Origin: Pseudomonas persica
Lineage (GTDB): Bacteria; Pseudomonadota; Gammaproteobacteria; Pseudomonadales; Pseudomonadaceae
Direction: 5' to 3'
NCBI RefSeq assembly: GCF_900291015.1
Contig: NZ_OLKL01000048.1
Span: forward strand, 163,700 to 227,699
DNA: 64,000 nt
Shown: piece after piece, positions 33,042 to 42,990 of the stretch
Layout: each line of letters begins with the position of its first letter
How positions within the stretch are numbered: the stretch's first letter is position 1
Notes under the pieces: generated by a model
What the model saw: only the letters and a program-made list of their open reading frames with translations
Told to the model about the DNA's origin: nothing
The model's database searches: none
Translations under genes and position numbers: made by a program

Positions 33042-33761
33042 ATGAGACTGTCCCGCTTTTTCATCGACGCCCCCCTGAGCCTTGGCGAGCACGACCTGCC
33101 CGAAGCCCAGGCCCACTACATCGGCCGCGTGCTGCGCATGGCCCCCGGCGACGCCGTGCAGCTGTTCGACGGCAGCGGTCAGGAATACCGCGGCCAGTTG
33201 CTCGAAGTGGGCAAGAAAACCGTGCGCGTCAGCCTCGGCCAGGCCCTAGCCGGCCAGGCCGATTCACCACTGCACGTCCACCTCGGCCAAGGCCTGTCCC
33301 GTGGCGAGCGCATGGACTGGGCGATCCAGAAGGCCACCGAGCTGGGCGCCAACGAAATCACCCCGATCGTCAGCGAACGCTGCGAAGTGCGGCTGAAGGA
33401 CGAACGCGCCGACAAGCGCCTGGCCCACTGGCGCCAGGTGGCAATCAGCGCCTGCGAACAATGCGGCCGCTCGACCTTGCCGGTCATCCACCCGCCAGTG
33501 ACCCTGGCCGAATGGCTGAACAGCGCCAAGGCAGACCTGAAACTGGTCCTGCACCCGGTGGCCGAACCGCTCACCAGCCACGCCAAGCCTGCCACCCTGG
33601 CCTTCCTGATCGGCCCCGAAGGCGGCCTGAGCGAGGCCGAGGTCGAGCAAGCCAAGACTGCCGGGTTCCACGCCGCACGCCTCGGCCCACGCGTGCTGCG
33701 CACCGAAACCGCACCGGTGGTGGCACTGTCGGTGGCACAGCAACTGTGGGGCGATTTTTAA
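33042..33761 (+). CDS. rsmE: 16S rRNA (uracil-1498-N3)-methyltransferase
   Basis: The 239-residue SPOUT methyltransferase modifies U1498 of 16S rRNA with SAM. The PUA-like N terminus (RFFIDAPL, HYIGRVLRM) is followed by the SPOUT knot with LIGPEGGLSEAEV and LGPRVLRTETAPV, both family signatures. Start and length are normal. Confidence 0.95.
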   Translation: MRLSRFFIDAPLSLGEHDLPEAQAHYIGRVLRMAPGDAVQLFDGSGQEYRGQLLEVGKKTVRVSLGQALAGQADSPLHVHLGQGLSRGERMDWAIQKATELGANEITPIVSERCEVRLKDERADKRLAHWRQVAISACEQCGRSTLPVIHPPVTLAEWLNSAKADLKLVLHPVAEPLTSHAKPATLAFLIGPEGGLSEAEVEQAKTAGFHAARLGPRVLRTETAPVVALSVAQQLWGDF

Positions 33762-34379
33762 CTAACGCACGTAGAACGACACCGCCATGAAGTGCATGAG
33801 GCTGCCGGCGATCACGAACAGGTGCCAGATGCCATGCCAGTGGCGGAAGCGGCTGTCGAAGGCGAAGAAGATGATGCCGACGGTGTAGAACACCCCGCCG
33901 GCGGCCAGCCAGGCAAAGCCGGCGCTGCCGAGCGAGTGCAGCAACGGCTTGACTGCCACCAGCACGATCCAGCCCATCACCGCATAGATGACGATTGACA
34001 GGATGCGCGCCTCGGAGCGCGGCTTGATCTCCTGCAGCATGCCGATTACCGCCAGCCCCCAGACCACCCCGAACAGGCTCCAGCCCCAGGGGCCGCGCAG
34101 GCTGACCAGGCAGAACGGCGTGTAGCTGCCGGCGATCAGCAGGTAGATCGACAGGTGATCGAGCTTGCGCATGATCACCTTCGCCCGCCCGCGAGTGCTG
34201 TGGTACAGGGTAGAAATGCTGTACAGCAACAGCAAGGTGCCGCCGTAGATGGAGAAACTGACGATCTTCCACGGGTCGCCTTGCAGGCCCGCGCCCACGA
34301 TCAGCCAGATGGCACCGATACAGGCCAGGACGGCACCGACCAGGTGGGTCCAGGCGTTGAAGCGTTCACCGTAGTACAT
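33762..34379 (-). CDS. Hemolysin III/YqfA-family membrane protein
   Basis: The 205-residue protein has seven predicted spans and the family markers NAWTHLVGA, STLYHSTRG, KLDHLSIYLLIAGSYTPF and the C-terminal RHWHGIWHLFV, with conserved metal-like histidines and serine of the PAQR/HlyIII group. Function in Pseudomonas is unknown; the haemolysin name is historical. ATG at 34379 follows AGGAGG. It starts exactly next to the rsmE stop on the opposite strand. Confidence 0.88.
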   Translation of the reverse strand: MYYGERFNAWTHLVGAVLACIGAIWLIVGAGLQGDPWKIVSFSIYGGTLLLLYSISTLYHSTRGRAKVIMRKLDHLSIYLLIAGSYTPFCLVSLRGPWGWSLFGVVWGLAVIGMLQEIKPRSEARILSIVIYAVMGWIVLVAVKPLLHSLGSAGFAWLAAGGVFYTVGIIFFAFDSRFRHWHGIWHLFVIAGSLMHFMAVSFYVR

Positions 34380-34429
34380 GCAAACACAGACCTCCTGAGG
34401 TGGGCTGGGTTCCTGCGTCCTTCTGTTCC

Positions 34430-34507
34430 GGCCTCTTCGCGGGTAAACCCGCTCCCACAGGGTTCCCACAATGCCAGAGGGCGGTGCTCTACCCGCGAAG
34501 GGGCACT
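34430..34507. repeat. REP with a degraded partner
   Basis: A full main-type REP at 34430-34462 and a decayed inverted copy (CTACCCGCGAAGGGGCAC) at about 34489-34507, between the hemolysin III-like gene and the cheW-like gene. Confidence 0.75.
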
Positions 34508-34519
34508 GTGCCTTACATC

Positions 34520-34993
34520 CTACCCAAACTCAGGTTGCAGTTCCGCGTCACGCACCAGCCGTTCCAGCGCGACCAGGTCCGGCACCCGCGCCACCTGCTC
34601 GCCCACCTGCACCGCCGCCAGCTCCAGGCGGCCCAGTGCCACGTCCACGTAGTTCAGCTGGCTGTCGAGCTTGCACGAGCGCGGAATGTCCTGCAGCAAC
34701 AACGCCAGGTAACGCAGCCCGGTATCACCCAGGGCATTGAGCACCACCACGCGCGCCCGCTCGCCGCAGGGTGTCTCGCCACCGCACGCCGCCTCGAAAC
34801 CGATCAGCGGCAGGCGCTGCTGGCGCCAGTCGATCCAGCCCAGGTGCCAGGCCGGCTCGCCGGGCTGGCACACCGGGTTGCGCTGGCCGCTCAATTCGGC
34901 CACCGCCACGTTGGGCAACACCAGGGTTCGGTCACCCAACGGCAGCAACAGCCCGGTCAGGCTGCTGCGCTGGCCGGCGATCAGTTCAAGCAT
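34520..34993 (-). CDS. CheW-like coupling protein (ChpC position)
   Basis: The 157-residue protein is a CheW-domain adaptor: LLLPLGDRTLVLPNVAVAEL, WHLGWIDWRQQRLPLIGFE and LRYLALLLQDIPRSC fit the fold. It probably links a receptor to ChpA in the Pil/Chp array, like ChpC. Its ATG at 34993 overlaps the chpA stop by 8 bp, so it is the last gene of the operon and likely translationally coupled. Confidence 0.82.
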   Translation of the reverse strand: MLELIAGQRSSLTGLLLPLGDRTLVLPNVAVAELSGQRNPVCQPGEPAWHLGWIDWRQQRLPLIGFEAACGGETPCGERARVVVLNALGDTGLRYLALLLQDIPRSCKLDSQLNYVDVALGRLELAAVQVGEQVARVPDLVALERLVRDAELQPEFG

Positions 34994-37900
34994 GGGGCTG
35001 GCTCCAGTGGGCAATACTCTGCAACAGGACCGACTCCTGGTACGGCTTGCCCAGGTATTCGTTGACGCCAATGGCCATGGCACGGTCGCGGTGCTTCTGC
35101 CCGGTGCGCGAGGTGATCATGATGATCGGCAAGTCTTTCAGCCGCTCGTCACGGCGGATGCGTGTGGCCACCTCGAAGCCGTCCATGCGCGGCATCTCGA
35201 TGTCCAGCAGCAACACGTCGGGGCGGTGTTCTTCCAGCAGGGCCATGGCATCGACCCCGTCCTTGGCCGTCAACACGCTCATGCCGTGGCGTTCCAACAG
35301 GCGGCTGGTTACCTTGCGCACGGTCACCGAGTCGTCCACCACCATTACCAGCAACGCCCGTCGTGGCGCCGGGCCGAGCACCTGGCGCCGGGCCGTACCG
35401 CCGCCCGGCAGGCGCGCCAGGCGCCGCTGCTGGCCACGCAACTGGCCCAGCAGGTCGAGAATCAGCACCACCCGGCCATCGCCCAGCAGCGTCGCCCCCG
35501 ACAACCCGGCAACCGCGGCAAACTGCGGCCCCAGGCTCTTCACCACGATCTCGCGGCTGGGCGACAGGCTGTCGGCCTGGATGGCGAACGATTGCTCCTG
35601 GGAATGCACCAGCAGCACCGGCAGCGGCACGCTCTGCCCGAGCAAGGCCGGACGCGGCATGCCCTGCAGCAGTTCACCCAGGTAGCGCAGTTCGTATTCG
35701 TGGCCGGCGTACACATAACGCGGGGTGTCCAGCTGGTAGCACGCCGCCAGCTCGGCCGGTGGCACGCGGACGATGCCCTCGATGGTGTTCAGCGGAATGG
35801 CGTACTGCTCTTCGCCCAAGTGCACCATCAGCGCACGGTTGACCGACACGGTGAACGGCAGGCGGATCAGGAAGCGCGCGCCCTTGCCCGGGGCCGACTC
35901 GATACTCATCGAGCCGCCCAGCTGCTTGACCTCTTCGTGCACCACGTCCATGCCCAGGCCACGCCCGGAAATCTGGGTGATCTTCTCGGCAGTGGAAAAG
36001 CCCGGGCGCAGGATGAACTGGAGGATCTCGTGATCGCTCAATTGCGCTTGCGGGTCCAGCAGGCCGCGCTTGATGGCCTTGCGGCGCACCGCTGCCAGTG
36101 GCACGCCGGCACCATCGTCGGTCATTTCGATAACGATGTCCGCGCCTTCGTGCAGCAAATTCAGGTGAATGGTGCCCTGCTCCGGCTTGCCGGCGGCCAG
36201 CCGCATTTCGCGGCTTTCCAGGCCATGGTCGACGGCGTTGCGCAACATGTGCTCCAGCGGCGCCACCATGCGTTCGAGCACGCTGCGGTCCAGTTCGCCC
36301 TCGGCATTGCCGACCACCAGTTCCACCTGCTTGCCCAGCTCGCTGGCCACCTGCCGCACCACACGCTGCAAGCGTGGCACCAGACGCCCGAAGGGCACCA
36401 TCAGGGTGGCGGTCAGGCCTTCCTGCAACTGGCTGTTCACCCGCGCCTGCTGCTGCAACAGGCTGTAGGCCTCATGGGCGCGCTGTGCCAGGGTTTCCTT
36501 GAGATCGAGCAAGTCCGAGGCGGACTCGAACAAGGCCCGCGACAGCTGCTGCAGCTGCGAGTGGCGGTCCATTTCCAGCGGGTCGAAGTCGTCATAGGCA
36601 TCGCCTTCGAACTGCTGGCGGCTGGAGATCCGCCCCTGGGTCTCGATGTCCAGGCGCAGCAACTGGTCGCGCATGCGCTCGAGGGTGGTTTCCATCTCGT
36701 TGAGGGTGAACTGCGCATCGTTGACCTGCTGCTCGATGCGCCCACGGATGATCGAGTGCTCACCAGCCAGGTTGCCCAGGTCGTCGAGCAGCTCGGCATC
36801 GACCTTGACCATGTCGCCCGGTGCCCGCTCCGGTGCCACCGCCGGCATCTCACTGGTCGCGGCCTCCACCGGCCCCTGGCCAGCGGCGCTGTCGGCCAGG
36901 GCCGAGAAGCTGAAGTTGCGGATGTAGTCGATCAGCGCCGTAGCGGCATGCAGCGGCTGGCCCAGGCGCACGGCATCAAGCATGTGCGCCAGGCGGTCAT
37001 GGCAGTTTTGAAGCAAGGCGAACAGTGGCGCGCTCGGCGGCATACGGCCAGCAGCCAGCAGCTCGTAGAGGAACTCCAGTTCGTGGGCCAGGTCGCCGAT
37101 CGGGGCAATTTCGACCATGCGCGCCACACCCTTGAGGGTGTGCAGGTCACGCATCAGGTTGTCCACCTCGACGCTGCTGCGCGGGTCGGCCTGCCAGCGT
37201 GCCAAGGCTGCTGCGGCGCTCTCGACGATGTCCGAGCTTTCTTCGAGGAAAACTTCCAGCAGCTCTTCGCCAGGGCTTTCCGGCTCTTCGACCGGCGGCT
37301 CAGCCACAGCCGGCAGCAAAGGGTTGTGCGCCAGCCCCAGGCCAAGGGTATCGGCCAGGTCCATGTCCGGGTGCAGCGGCGTGACCGTGTCGATGCCCAC
37401 CAGGCCAGTGGCCTCCGGTGCCAGAGCCTGGCCCAGCAGGTTGCGCAGGCTGTCGACCAGCTCCGGCCTTGGCGGAATGTCCTGCCCGGCTGCCACTTCG
37501 TCGAGCATGTCCAGCAGGGTTTCATGGGCCCGCTGCGCCTGAGCGAAAAAGCCCGCATCGGCGGGCAGGCTGCCCTCCTCCACGGCACCGTACAGGTCGA
37601 GCAAGGCCTCGCACACGTCATCCATCTGCCACAGCTCGGCCAGGTGCGCGGCGTGGCCCAGGGTGGTCAGTTCGTCGAGCAGGGTGTCCAGCGCATCGCG
37701 CTGGCCGGGCTGTTCCTGCCAGCGCGACAGCAACGACTCGGCATCCAGCAGGATATCCATGGCCTGGGCCAGGAAGCTGGCGATCAACTGCGGGTCGCGC
37801 TTGCTGCGCCGCGTATGCTGCGGCTCATCATGCAAGCTGGCCAGGCGCCCATCCACTGCCTGGCCGACCTGTTCGATCAGCTCCGCGGCGCCGGGGATGG

Positions 37901-39938
37901 CCGCCAGCGGCGTGCTGTCGAGTTGCGCCAGGCCTAGATGGAACAGCGAACGCGCCGCTTCCAGCCATTCGATCTCGGCCATTTGCAGGGGCAGTTGGTG
38001 GCCCTTGTATTCACGAGCCAGGCGGTCGAAGGCGGTGGCCAGTTCGGCGATTGGCATCACCCCGGCCATCGCAGCACTGCCCTTGAGCGTGTGCAGGGCG
38101 CGCTGCAGGCCATCGCTGACCGACGTGTCGTGGCCGTCGGCGCCCTGCAGGAAAACATCCAGGCTGGCCAGGTGGCCCTGCGCCTCGCCGCGAAAAACGT
38201 CGAGCAGCTGCGGGTCAAGGCCGTCGATATCGGCTGCCACCGGGGCATCGTTTTCGGCCAGGGCATGCAGGTGCCCGGCCAGTTGTTCGATTTCCGTCAG
38301 TTGCGGCAACTGACCGGCGGCAAAGTCGGCCAGCAGGTCGGGCAGGAAGACGAACACCTGCTGCAGGGCCACTACGCCTTCCGGGCTGAGCACGCTGCGG
38401 CCCTCGAGTACCCGGTTCAGCAGGTGCTCGGCGCCCCAGGCCAGCTCGGCCACCGCCTCGGCATGCACCATGCGGCCGCTGCCCTTGAGCGTATGCAAGG
38501 CACGGCGTACTTCTCCCAGTGCCTCGCGCTGCTGGTTGTCGGCACGCCAGCGCAGCCAGTGGCGCTCGATTTCCGGCAGCAGTTCACCGGCCTCGTCGAG
38601 AAACACTTCGCGCAACTCGTCATCGATGCCATCAGCGCTGCCATCGTGGCCTGCAGTGGCCTCGACCAACGCGCAGTGCACGCCCAGCGTCGCCAGGCTG
38701 GCGCGCGCCATGTCGATGAAGGGCTGGCCATCCGCCAACGGGTCCGCCACCCGCCATTGCAGGTAGCATTCGGCGGCGCTCAGGGCCTCGGCCAGGTGCC
38801 TCAGCTCGCCGGCTGGTGGCTCTACCTCCAGGTGCTGCAGCCAGCGCTGCACATAGCTGGCGCAACCGGCAAACAACTCGGCCACGGCCGGCAGCATCAA
38901 CATTGCCAGAGCCCCGCGAATCTGCTGCAACAACCCTGGCAAGGGTTGCAGGCGTTGCCGCGGCCAGTCGGATTCCAGGCAATCGCCGATCAGGTCCTTG
39001 GCCTGCTGCAGCACATTCAGCGACTCGTTCAACACCAGTTGGCGGATCTCGGCCAGGTCCGAGCCCGGCAGGCCGCCCTGGCCGTTTTCCTCCAGCGGGC
39101 CGACCATGCCATTGAGACTGGCCTCCACGTACAACAGGGCCCCCGCTACATCCATCAACACCGCATCGTCCACCGCCCGCTCGCCCTGGGCCACGGCCTG
39201 CAGCGCCAGCACCTGGTCGATGATCACCCGGCGTGGCTGCTGGAAGCCCAGCACCGCCAGGGTGTCGGCCACGTGGCGCAGCGGTGCCAGCAGGACATCG
39301 AGCTGCTCGCTGTGCTGGCGATCGCCGCGCACGAACTGGTCCAGGCGCTCCTTGATGCGCATCAGGTCGTCGCACAGCGCGGTCACCACCGAGCGCAGGG
39401 CATCGCGGCCCGGACCGACCTGCAACTGCTCGCGCCAGTTGCCCAGCGACAGGTCGAGGTTGGCCAGGTCGTCGGCACCGGCAAAGCGTTGGGTGGCGCC
39501 GCTGATCAGGCTGGCCTGGGCCAATGGCTCCTCGCCCCGGCAGGCACGCAGCTGGTTGAGCAGTGGCAGCATCACCAGTGGCAGGTCGTGGCGGGCCCCG
39601 CGCAAGCGCTCCAGGTACGAGGGCAGTTGCTCCAGGCCACGAAACAACGCGCCCAGGCAATCACCGCGGGGGCTGACCTGGCCATCGGCCAGGGCCTTGG
39701 CGAACAGCTCCAGCTCTTCGGCAAGGCGCGTGGCGCCGCGCAGTTCGAGCATGCGCAGGCAGCCGTGCACCTGGTGCAGGTTGTCGACCACGAATGCCAG
39801 CATCGACAGGTCGCCCGGCTCGCCGGCAAAGCGCTCCAGCGCCTGGCGCGCCTGGCCCAGGCAGTCGAGGATTGCGGCCTTGGTCCAGGCCAGCGCCACC
39901 GTGTCGTGGCGCTCGGGGCTTACAGCAACTACAGCCAT
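34986..39938 (-). CDS. chpA: ChpA/PilL-type hybrid chemotaxis histidine kinase
   Basis: This 1,650-residue kinase drives type IV pilus chemosensing. Domains in order: a degenerate HPt (HQVHG, His55), another without the histidine (QQIRG), three canonical HPt motifs HTLKG near residues 481, 615 and 932, then dimerisation and HATPase domains (RNAVDHGLE about 1,234, DDGAGV, GRGLGMDV), a CheW domain, and a receiver with phospho-Asp in LLDIEMPRMDG near 1,577. P. aeruginosa ChpA is longer with more HPt units. MAVVAVSPER at 39938 follows CGAGGAG; an open frame to 40244 overlaps pilJ and is not used. Long open frames on the other strand here are shadows. Confidence 0.92.
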   Translation of the reverse strand: MAVVAVSPERHDTVALAWTKAAILDCLGQARQALERFAGEPGDLSMLAFVVDNLHQVHGCLRMLELRGATRLAEELELFAKALADGQVSPRGDCLGALFRGLEQLPSYLERLRGARHDLPLVMLPLLNQLRACRGEEPLAQASLISGATQRFAGADDLANLDLSLGNWREQLQVGPGRDALRSVVTALCDDLMRIKERLDQFVRGDRQHSEQLDVLLAPLRHVADTLAVLGFQQPRRVIIDQVLALQAVAQGERAVDDAVLMDVAGALLYVEASLNGMVGPLEENGQGGLPGSDLAEIRQLVLNESLNVLQQAKDLIGDCLESDWPRQRLQPLPGLLQQIRGALAMLMLPAVAELFAGCASYVQRWLQHLEVEPPAGELRHLAEALSAAECYLQWRVADPLADGQPFIDMARASLATLGVHCALVEATAGHDGSADGIDDELREVFLDEAGELLPEIERHWLRWRADNQQREALGEVRRALHTLKGSGRMVHAEAVAELAWGAEHLLNRVLEGRSVLSPEGVVALQQVFVFLPDLLADFAAGQLPQLTEIEQLAGHLHALAENDAPVAADIDGLDPQLLDVFRGEAQGHLASLDVFLQGADGHDTSVSDGLQRALHTLKGSAAMAGVMPIAELATAFDRLAREYKGHQLPLQMAEIEWLEAARSLFHLGLAQLDSTPLAAIPGAAELIEQVGQAVDGRLASLHDEPQHTRRSKRDPQLIASFLAQAMDILLDAESLLSRWQEQPGQRDALDTLLDELTTLGHAAHLAELWQMDDVCEALLDLYGAVEEGSLPADAGFFAQAQRAHETLLDMLDEVAAGQDIPPRPELVDSLRNLLGQALAPEATGLVGIDTVTPLHPDMDLADTLGLGLAHNPLLPAVAEPPVEEPESPGEELLEVFLEESSDIVESAAAALARWQADPRSSVEVDNLMRDLHTLKGVARMVEIAPIGDLAHELEFLYELLAAGRMPPSAPLFALLQNCHDRLAHMLDAVRLGQPLHAATALIDYIRNFSFSALADSAAGQGPVEAATSEMPAVAPERAPGDMVKVDAELLDDLGNLAGEHSIIRGRIEQQVNDAQFTLNEMETTLERMRDQLLRLDIETQGRISSRQQFEGDAYDDFDPLEMDRHSQLQQLSRALFESASDLLDLKETLAQRAHEAYSLLQQQARVNSQLQEGLTATLMVPFGRLVPRLQRVVRQVASELGKQVELVVGNAEGELDRSVLERMVAPLEHMLRNAVDHGLESREMRLAAGKPEQGTIHLNLLHEGADIVIEMTDDGAGVPLAAVRRKAIKRGLLDPQAQLSDHEILQFILRPGFSTAEKITQISGRGLGMDVVHEEVKQLGGSMSIESAPGKGARFLIRLPFTVSVNRALMVHLGEEQYAIPLNTIEGIVRVPPAELAACYQLDTPRYVYAGHEYELRYLGELLQGMPRPALLGQSVPLPVLLVHSQEQSFAIQADSLSPSREIVVKSLGPQFAAVAGLSGATLLGDGRVVLILDLLGQLRGQQRRLARLPGGGTARRQVLGPAPRRALLVMVVDDSVTVRKVTSRLLERHGMSVLTAKDGVDAMALLEEHRPDVLLLDIEMPRMDGFEVATRIRRDERLKDLPIIMITSRTGQKHRDRAMAIGVNEYLGKPYQESVLLQSIAHWSQPHA

Positions 39939-39960
39939 GGGCACTCCTCGGCGCGGCTCT

Positions 39961-42015
39961 TCACTTAGGCTCTGCTGGTGGCGGCAGGGTGAACCCGGAC
40001 ACTGAACGGCGCATCTCGCTGGCCATGCGTGCCAGGTGGCGGATGCTGTCGGCGGTGGCGCCGGAGCCGGCGGAGGTCTGCGCGGTAATCTGCTGGATGA
40101 CCGCCATGGTGTGAGAAATCTGCCCGGCCGACGAAGTCTGCAACTGGGCGGCATCGGAGATGCTGTGGATAAGGTCGGCGAGGTTCTGCGATACGCCTTC
40201 GATCTCGGCCAGCGCCACCCCGGCATCCTGGGCCAGGCGGGCACCGCGCACCACTTCGGCAGTGGTCTGCTCCATGGAGATCACCGCCTCGTTGGTATCG
40301 GCCTGGATGGTGCGCACCAGCGCCTCGATCTGCCGGGTAGCCGACGACGAGCGTTCGGCCAGGCGCTGTACTTCGTCGGCGACCACGGCAAAACCACGGC
40401 CGGCCTCACCGGCCAGCGAGGCCTGGATCGCCGCGTTGAGGGCGAGGATGTTGGTCTGGTCGGCGATGTCGTCGATCAGGCTGACAATGTCACCAATTTC
40501 CTGGGAGGACTCACCGAGGCGCTTGATCCGTTTGGCGGTGTCCTGGATCTGCTCGCGAATGTTGTCCATGCCGTTGATGGTGTTGTGCACCACCTCGTTG
40601 CCCTTGTTGGCGATCGCCACCGAGCGCTCGGCCACCTTGGCCGACTCGTAGGCATGCGCCGACACCCGGTCGATCGACTCGACCATGTCGCCAACCGCCT
40701 CGGACGCCTCGCTGATCTGCGCGGCCTGGTGCTCGGAGGCCTTGGCTAGCTGGCGTGCGGTGTTCTGCGTGTCCTGCACGGCGGCAGCGACCTGCACAGC
40801 ACTGTGGTTGATGGTGGCGACCAGGTCGCGCAGCTGGTCCACGGAATAGTTGATCGAGTCGGCAATGGCGCCGGTGAAGTCTTCGGTCACCGATACGGTC
40901 ACGGTCAGGTCGCCATCGGCCAGCTCTTCGATTTCGTCGAGCAGGCGCATGATCGCCTGCTGGTTGCGTTCGTTCTTTTCTGCCGTCTCGCGCAGTTGGC
41001 GGTTGGTGGTGCGCACCATGACCAGACCGATGAGGATGATCGAGGCCAGCGCCAGCAGGCCCAGGGCATAGCCGCCGACGGTGTCGAGGGTACGCCCGCC
41101 GGCCAGGTTCTCGAAACCGTTGGCCAGGTGCGAGGCCTCGTCGAGCAGGGTTTGCGACAGGCTGAAGAGGTTGCCCGCTGCCTCGCGCACGCGGAACAGT
41201 TCCGGCGATGTTTCGAGGATTTCATCCACCGAGCCGGCAACGAACTGGAACAGCTCGGCAATTTCGGCCAGGCGCGTGCGGGCGTCGGCGTCCTCGACGC
41301 GGGTTATCTGGATCGCCGCATTGCCATTGAGCATGCCCTCCAGCACCTGGCCGAAGCGCCCGGCATCACGGCCAAAGGCATCGGCCGCCTGGGCCGCGCT
41401 GTCGTCACCAGCCAGCACGGTATTGACCGAGCCGAGGATACGTTCGGCCAGCAGCAGTTGGCGCTGGGCCACCGCCACCTGGTTGGCCGGGGCGCCGCTC
41501 TGCAGCAGGATCTCGACCACTTTCTCGTATTCCACCTGCAACTGCGGCACGGTCTCGGCCAGGGTCGCCGCCACCTGGTGCAGCGACAGCACGGTCTGCT
41601 CGCTGGCCAGGATGGTATCGGTGTTCCTGCGCAGGTTTTCCCAGTCGTTGCGTACCGCTTCCATCTCGTCACGCACAGTGGGCGGCGCAGGCGGCAGGCC
41701 GGTGGACTTGTCACCTGCACGCAGGTAGCCCCAGCGCCGCTCGAAATCGTTGCGCGCATCCGACAGCAGCTTGAAGGCCAGGGCCTTGCCGGTGGCGGCC
41801 TCGGTAGCGTTCTTGGCGATGCGCTGCGACAGCACCCGCAGTTCGCCGGCATGGCCGATGTACTGCTTGTCGTAGTTGGACTGGGTGTTCAGGTAGGCGA
41901 AGTTGGCGAACAGCAGGATGATCGACAGGATCAGGATCAGGAACAGCACGGTGATCTGCGCGATGCTGCGGGTGCGCGGGGTCACGGTGGTGACGGGGGT
42001 GGCAGGCTTGTTCAC
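39961..42015 (-). CDS. pilJ: Type IV pilus methyl-accepting chemotaxis receptor PilJ
   Basis: The 684-residue receptor has an N-terminal membrane span (ITVLFLILILSIILLFANFA), a periplasmic region with AYLNTQSNYDKQYIGHAGELRVLSQRIA-like sequence matching PilJ, a second span near residue 320, a HAMP-like segment and a signalling domain with the hairpin tip IADQTNILALNAAIQASLAGE. It senses pilus-linked signals and controls ChpA. The start codon is GTG (42015). It lies 22 bp before chpA. Confidence 0.93.
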   Translation of the reverse strand: MNKPATPVTTVTPRTRSIAQITVLFLILILSIILLFANFAYLNTQSNYDKQYIGHAGELRVLSQRIAKNATEAATGKALAFKLLSDARNDFERRWGYLRAGDKSTGLPPAPPTVRDEMEAVRNDWENLRRNTDTILASEQTVLSLHQVAATLAETVPQLQVEYEKVVEILLQSGAPANQVAVAQRQLLLAERILGSVNTVLAGDDSAAQAADAFGRDAGRFGQVLEGMLNGNAAIQITRVEDADARTRLAEIAELFQFVAGSVDEILETSPELFRVREAAGNLFSLSQTLLDEASHLANGFENLAGGRTLDTVGGYALGLLALASIILIGLVMVRTTNRQLRETAEKNERNQQAIMRLLDEIEELADGDLTVTVSVTEDFTGAIADSINYSVDQLRDLVATINHSAVQVAAAVQDTQNTARQLAKASEHQAAQISEASEAVGDMVESIDRVSAHAYESAKVAERSVAIANKGNEVVHNTINGMDNIREQIQDTAKRIKRLGESSQEIGDIVSLIDDIADQTNILALNAAIQASLAGEAGRGFAVVADEVQRLAERSSSATRQIEALVRTIQADTNEAVISMEQTTAEVVRGARLAQDAGVALAEIEGVSQNLADLIHSISDAAQLQTSSAGQISHTMAVIQQITAQTSAGSGATADSIRHLARMASEMRRSVSGFTLPPPAEPK

Positions 42016-42026
42016 GTTCGCAGGTC

Positions 42027-42581
42027 CTATAACGCCACATCGAGAAAGCCCGGCGCCTGGGCCAGGGCGAAGGGGCTGAAGATCGCCCAGTTGCGTTCAC
42101 GCGGGAAATGCCCCTGCACGAAAGGTGCAGCGGCGCGGATCAGGGGCTGTGGTGGCGACAGTTGCAGGCTGTCCAGGGCAAAGTGCTGCAGGCCCAGCAC
42201 CTCGTCCACCAGCAGGCCGACGAACAGGTCCTCGTGGTCCAGCACCAGTACCCGCCGCTGCTTGCCCGGGGCGGCGTGGCCCAGGCCGAAGAAGCTGCTC
42301 AGGTCCATCACCGGCAACAGCCGGCCGCGCAGGTTGGCCACCCCGCACACCCACGGCTGCACCCCGGGGACGCGGCTACTGCGCGGTTCGCGCAGCACCT
42401 CGGCCACCTCGCCCATGGGCGCGACGAACCATTGCCCGGCAACGCGAAAGCCGATACCGCTCCACTGTTGCAGGCGGTTGTCCTGCGGCGGCTGGTCAGC
42501 GACCAGCAGGCGGCAGCGCCGGTCGATGTCCAGCAACAACTCGAAGGCGGTCAGCGACGCGCCCTGCGGGCGGGTGGTCAA
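42027..42581 (-). CDS. pilI: CheW-like coupling protein PilI
   Basis: The 184-residue CheW-domain protein joins PilJ to ChpA. GIGFRVAGQWFVAPMGEVAEVL, GVANLRGRLLPVMDLSSFFG and RRVLVLDHEDLFVGLLVDEV match PilI closely. The only start that gives the full domain is TTG at 42581, overlapping the pilH stop by 3 bp (TTGA), typical of coupled genes. Confidence 0.88.
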   Translation of the reverse strand: MTTRPQGASLTAFELLLDIDRRCRLLVADQPPQDNRLQQWSGIGFRVAGQWFVAPMGEVAEVLREPRSSRVPGVQPWVCGVANLRGRLLPVMDLSSFFGLGHAAPGKQRRVLVLDHEDLFVGLLVDEVLGLQHFALDSLQLSPPQPLIRAAAPFVQGHFPRERNWAIFSPFALAQAPGFLDVAL

Positions 42582-42943
42582 GCCCCAAGCACTTCTTTGA
42601 GCTTGGCGATCAGCGCGTCCTCTTCCACCGGCTTGGTCAGGAAGTCACGGGCGCCCTGGCGCGTGGCCCAGATGCGGTCGGTTTCCTGGTCCTTGGTGGT
42701 AACCACGATCACCGGGATGGCGCTGGTTTCCGGGTCCTTGCTGAGCTGGCGGGTGGCCTGGAAGCCGTTCATGCCGGGCATGACGATGTCCATCAGCACC
42801 GCGTCTGGCTTGTCCTGCCGGGCCAGGGCCACGCCATCGGCACCGTTGTTGGCCTTGAGCACCTGGTAGCCGTGCTTTTCCAGCCACTCGGTCAATCGGT
42901 ACATCTCTGTCGGCGAGTCGTCGACAATCAGAACTCGGGCCAT
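42578..42943 (-). CDS. pilH: Pilus response regulator PilH
   Basis: A 121-residue single-domain CheY-like receiver: VDDSPTEMYRL, phospho-Asp in AVLMDIVMPGMNG and Lys in DFLTKPVEED. In P. aeruginosa PilH opposes PilG and affects pilus retraction. Second gene of the operon. Confidence 0.92.
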   Translation of the reverse strand: MARVLIVDDSPTEMYRLTEWLEKHGYQVLKANNGADGVALARQDKPDAVLMDIVMPGMNGFQATRQLSKDPETSAIPVIVVTTKDQETDRIWATRQGARDFLTKPVEEDALIAKLKEVLGA

Positions 42944-42990
42944 GCTGGTTCCCCATCAGGAAAAAAAGACCGTGCCATGGCGGGGCGCAG

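Noticed and set aside
34737..37937. 1,066-codon open frame on the plus strand
   Set aside because: It lies antisense to chpA, has no domain-like pattern and reflects GC-biased third positions of the real gene.
37938..39968. 676-codon open frame on the plus strand
   Set aside because: Also antisense to chpA, with H/Q/A-rich composition typical of a shadow frame.
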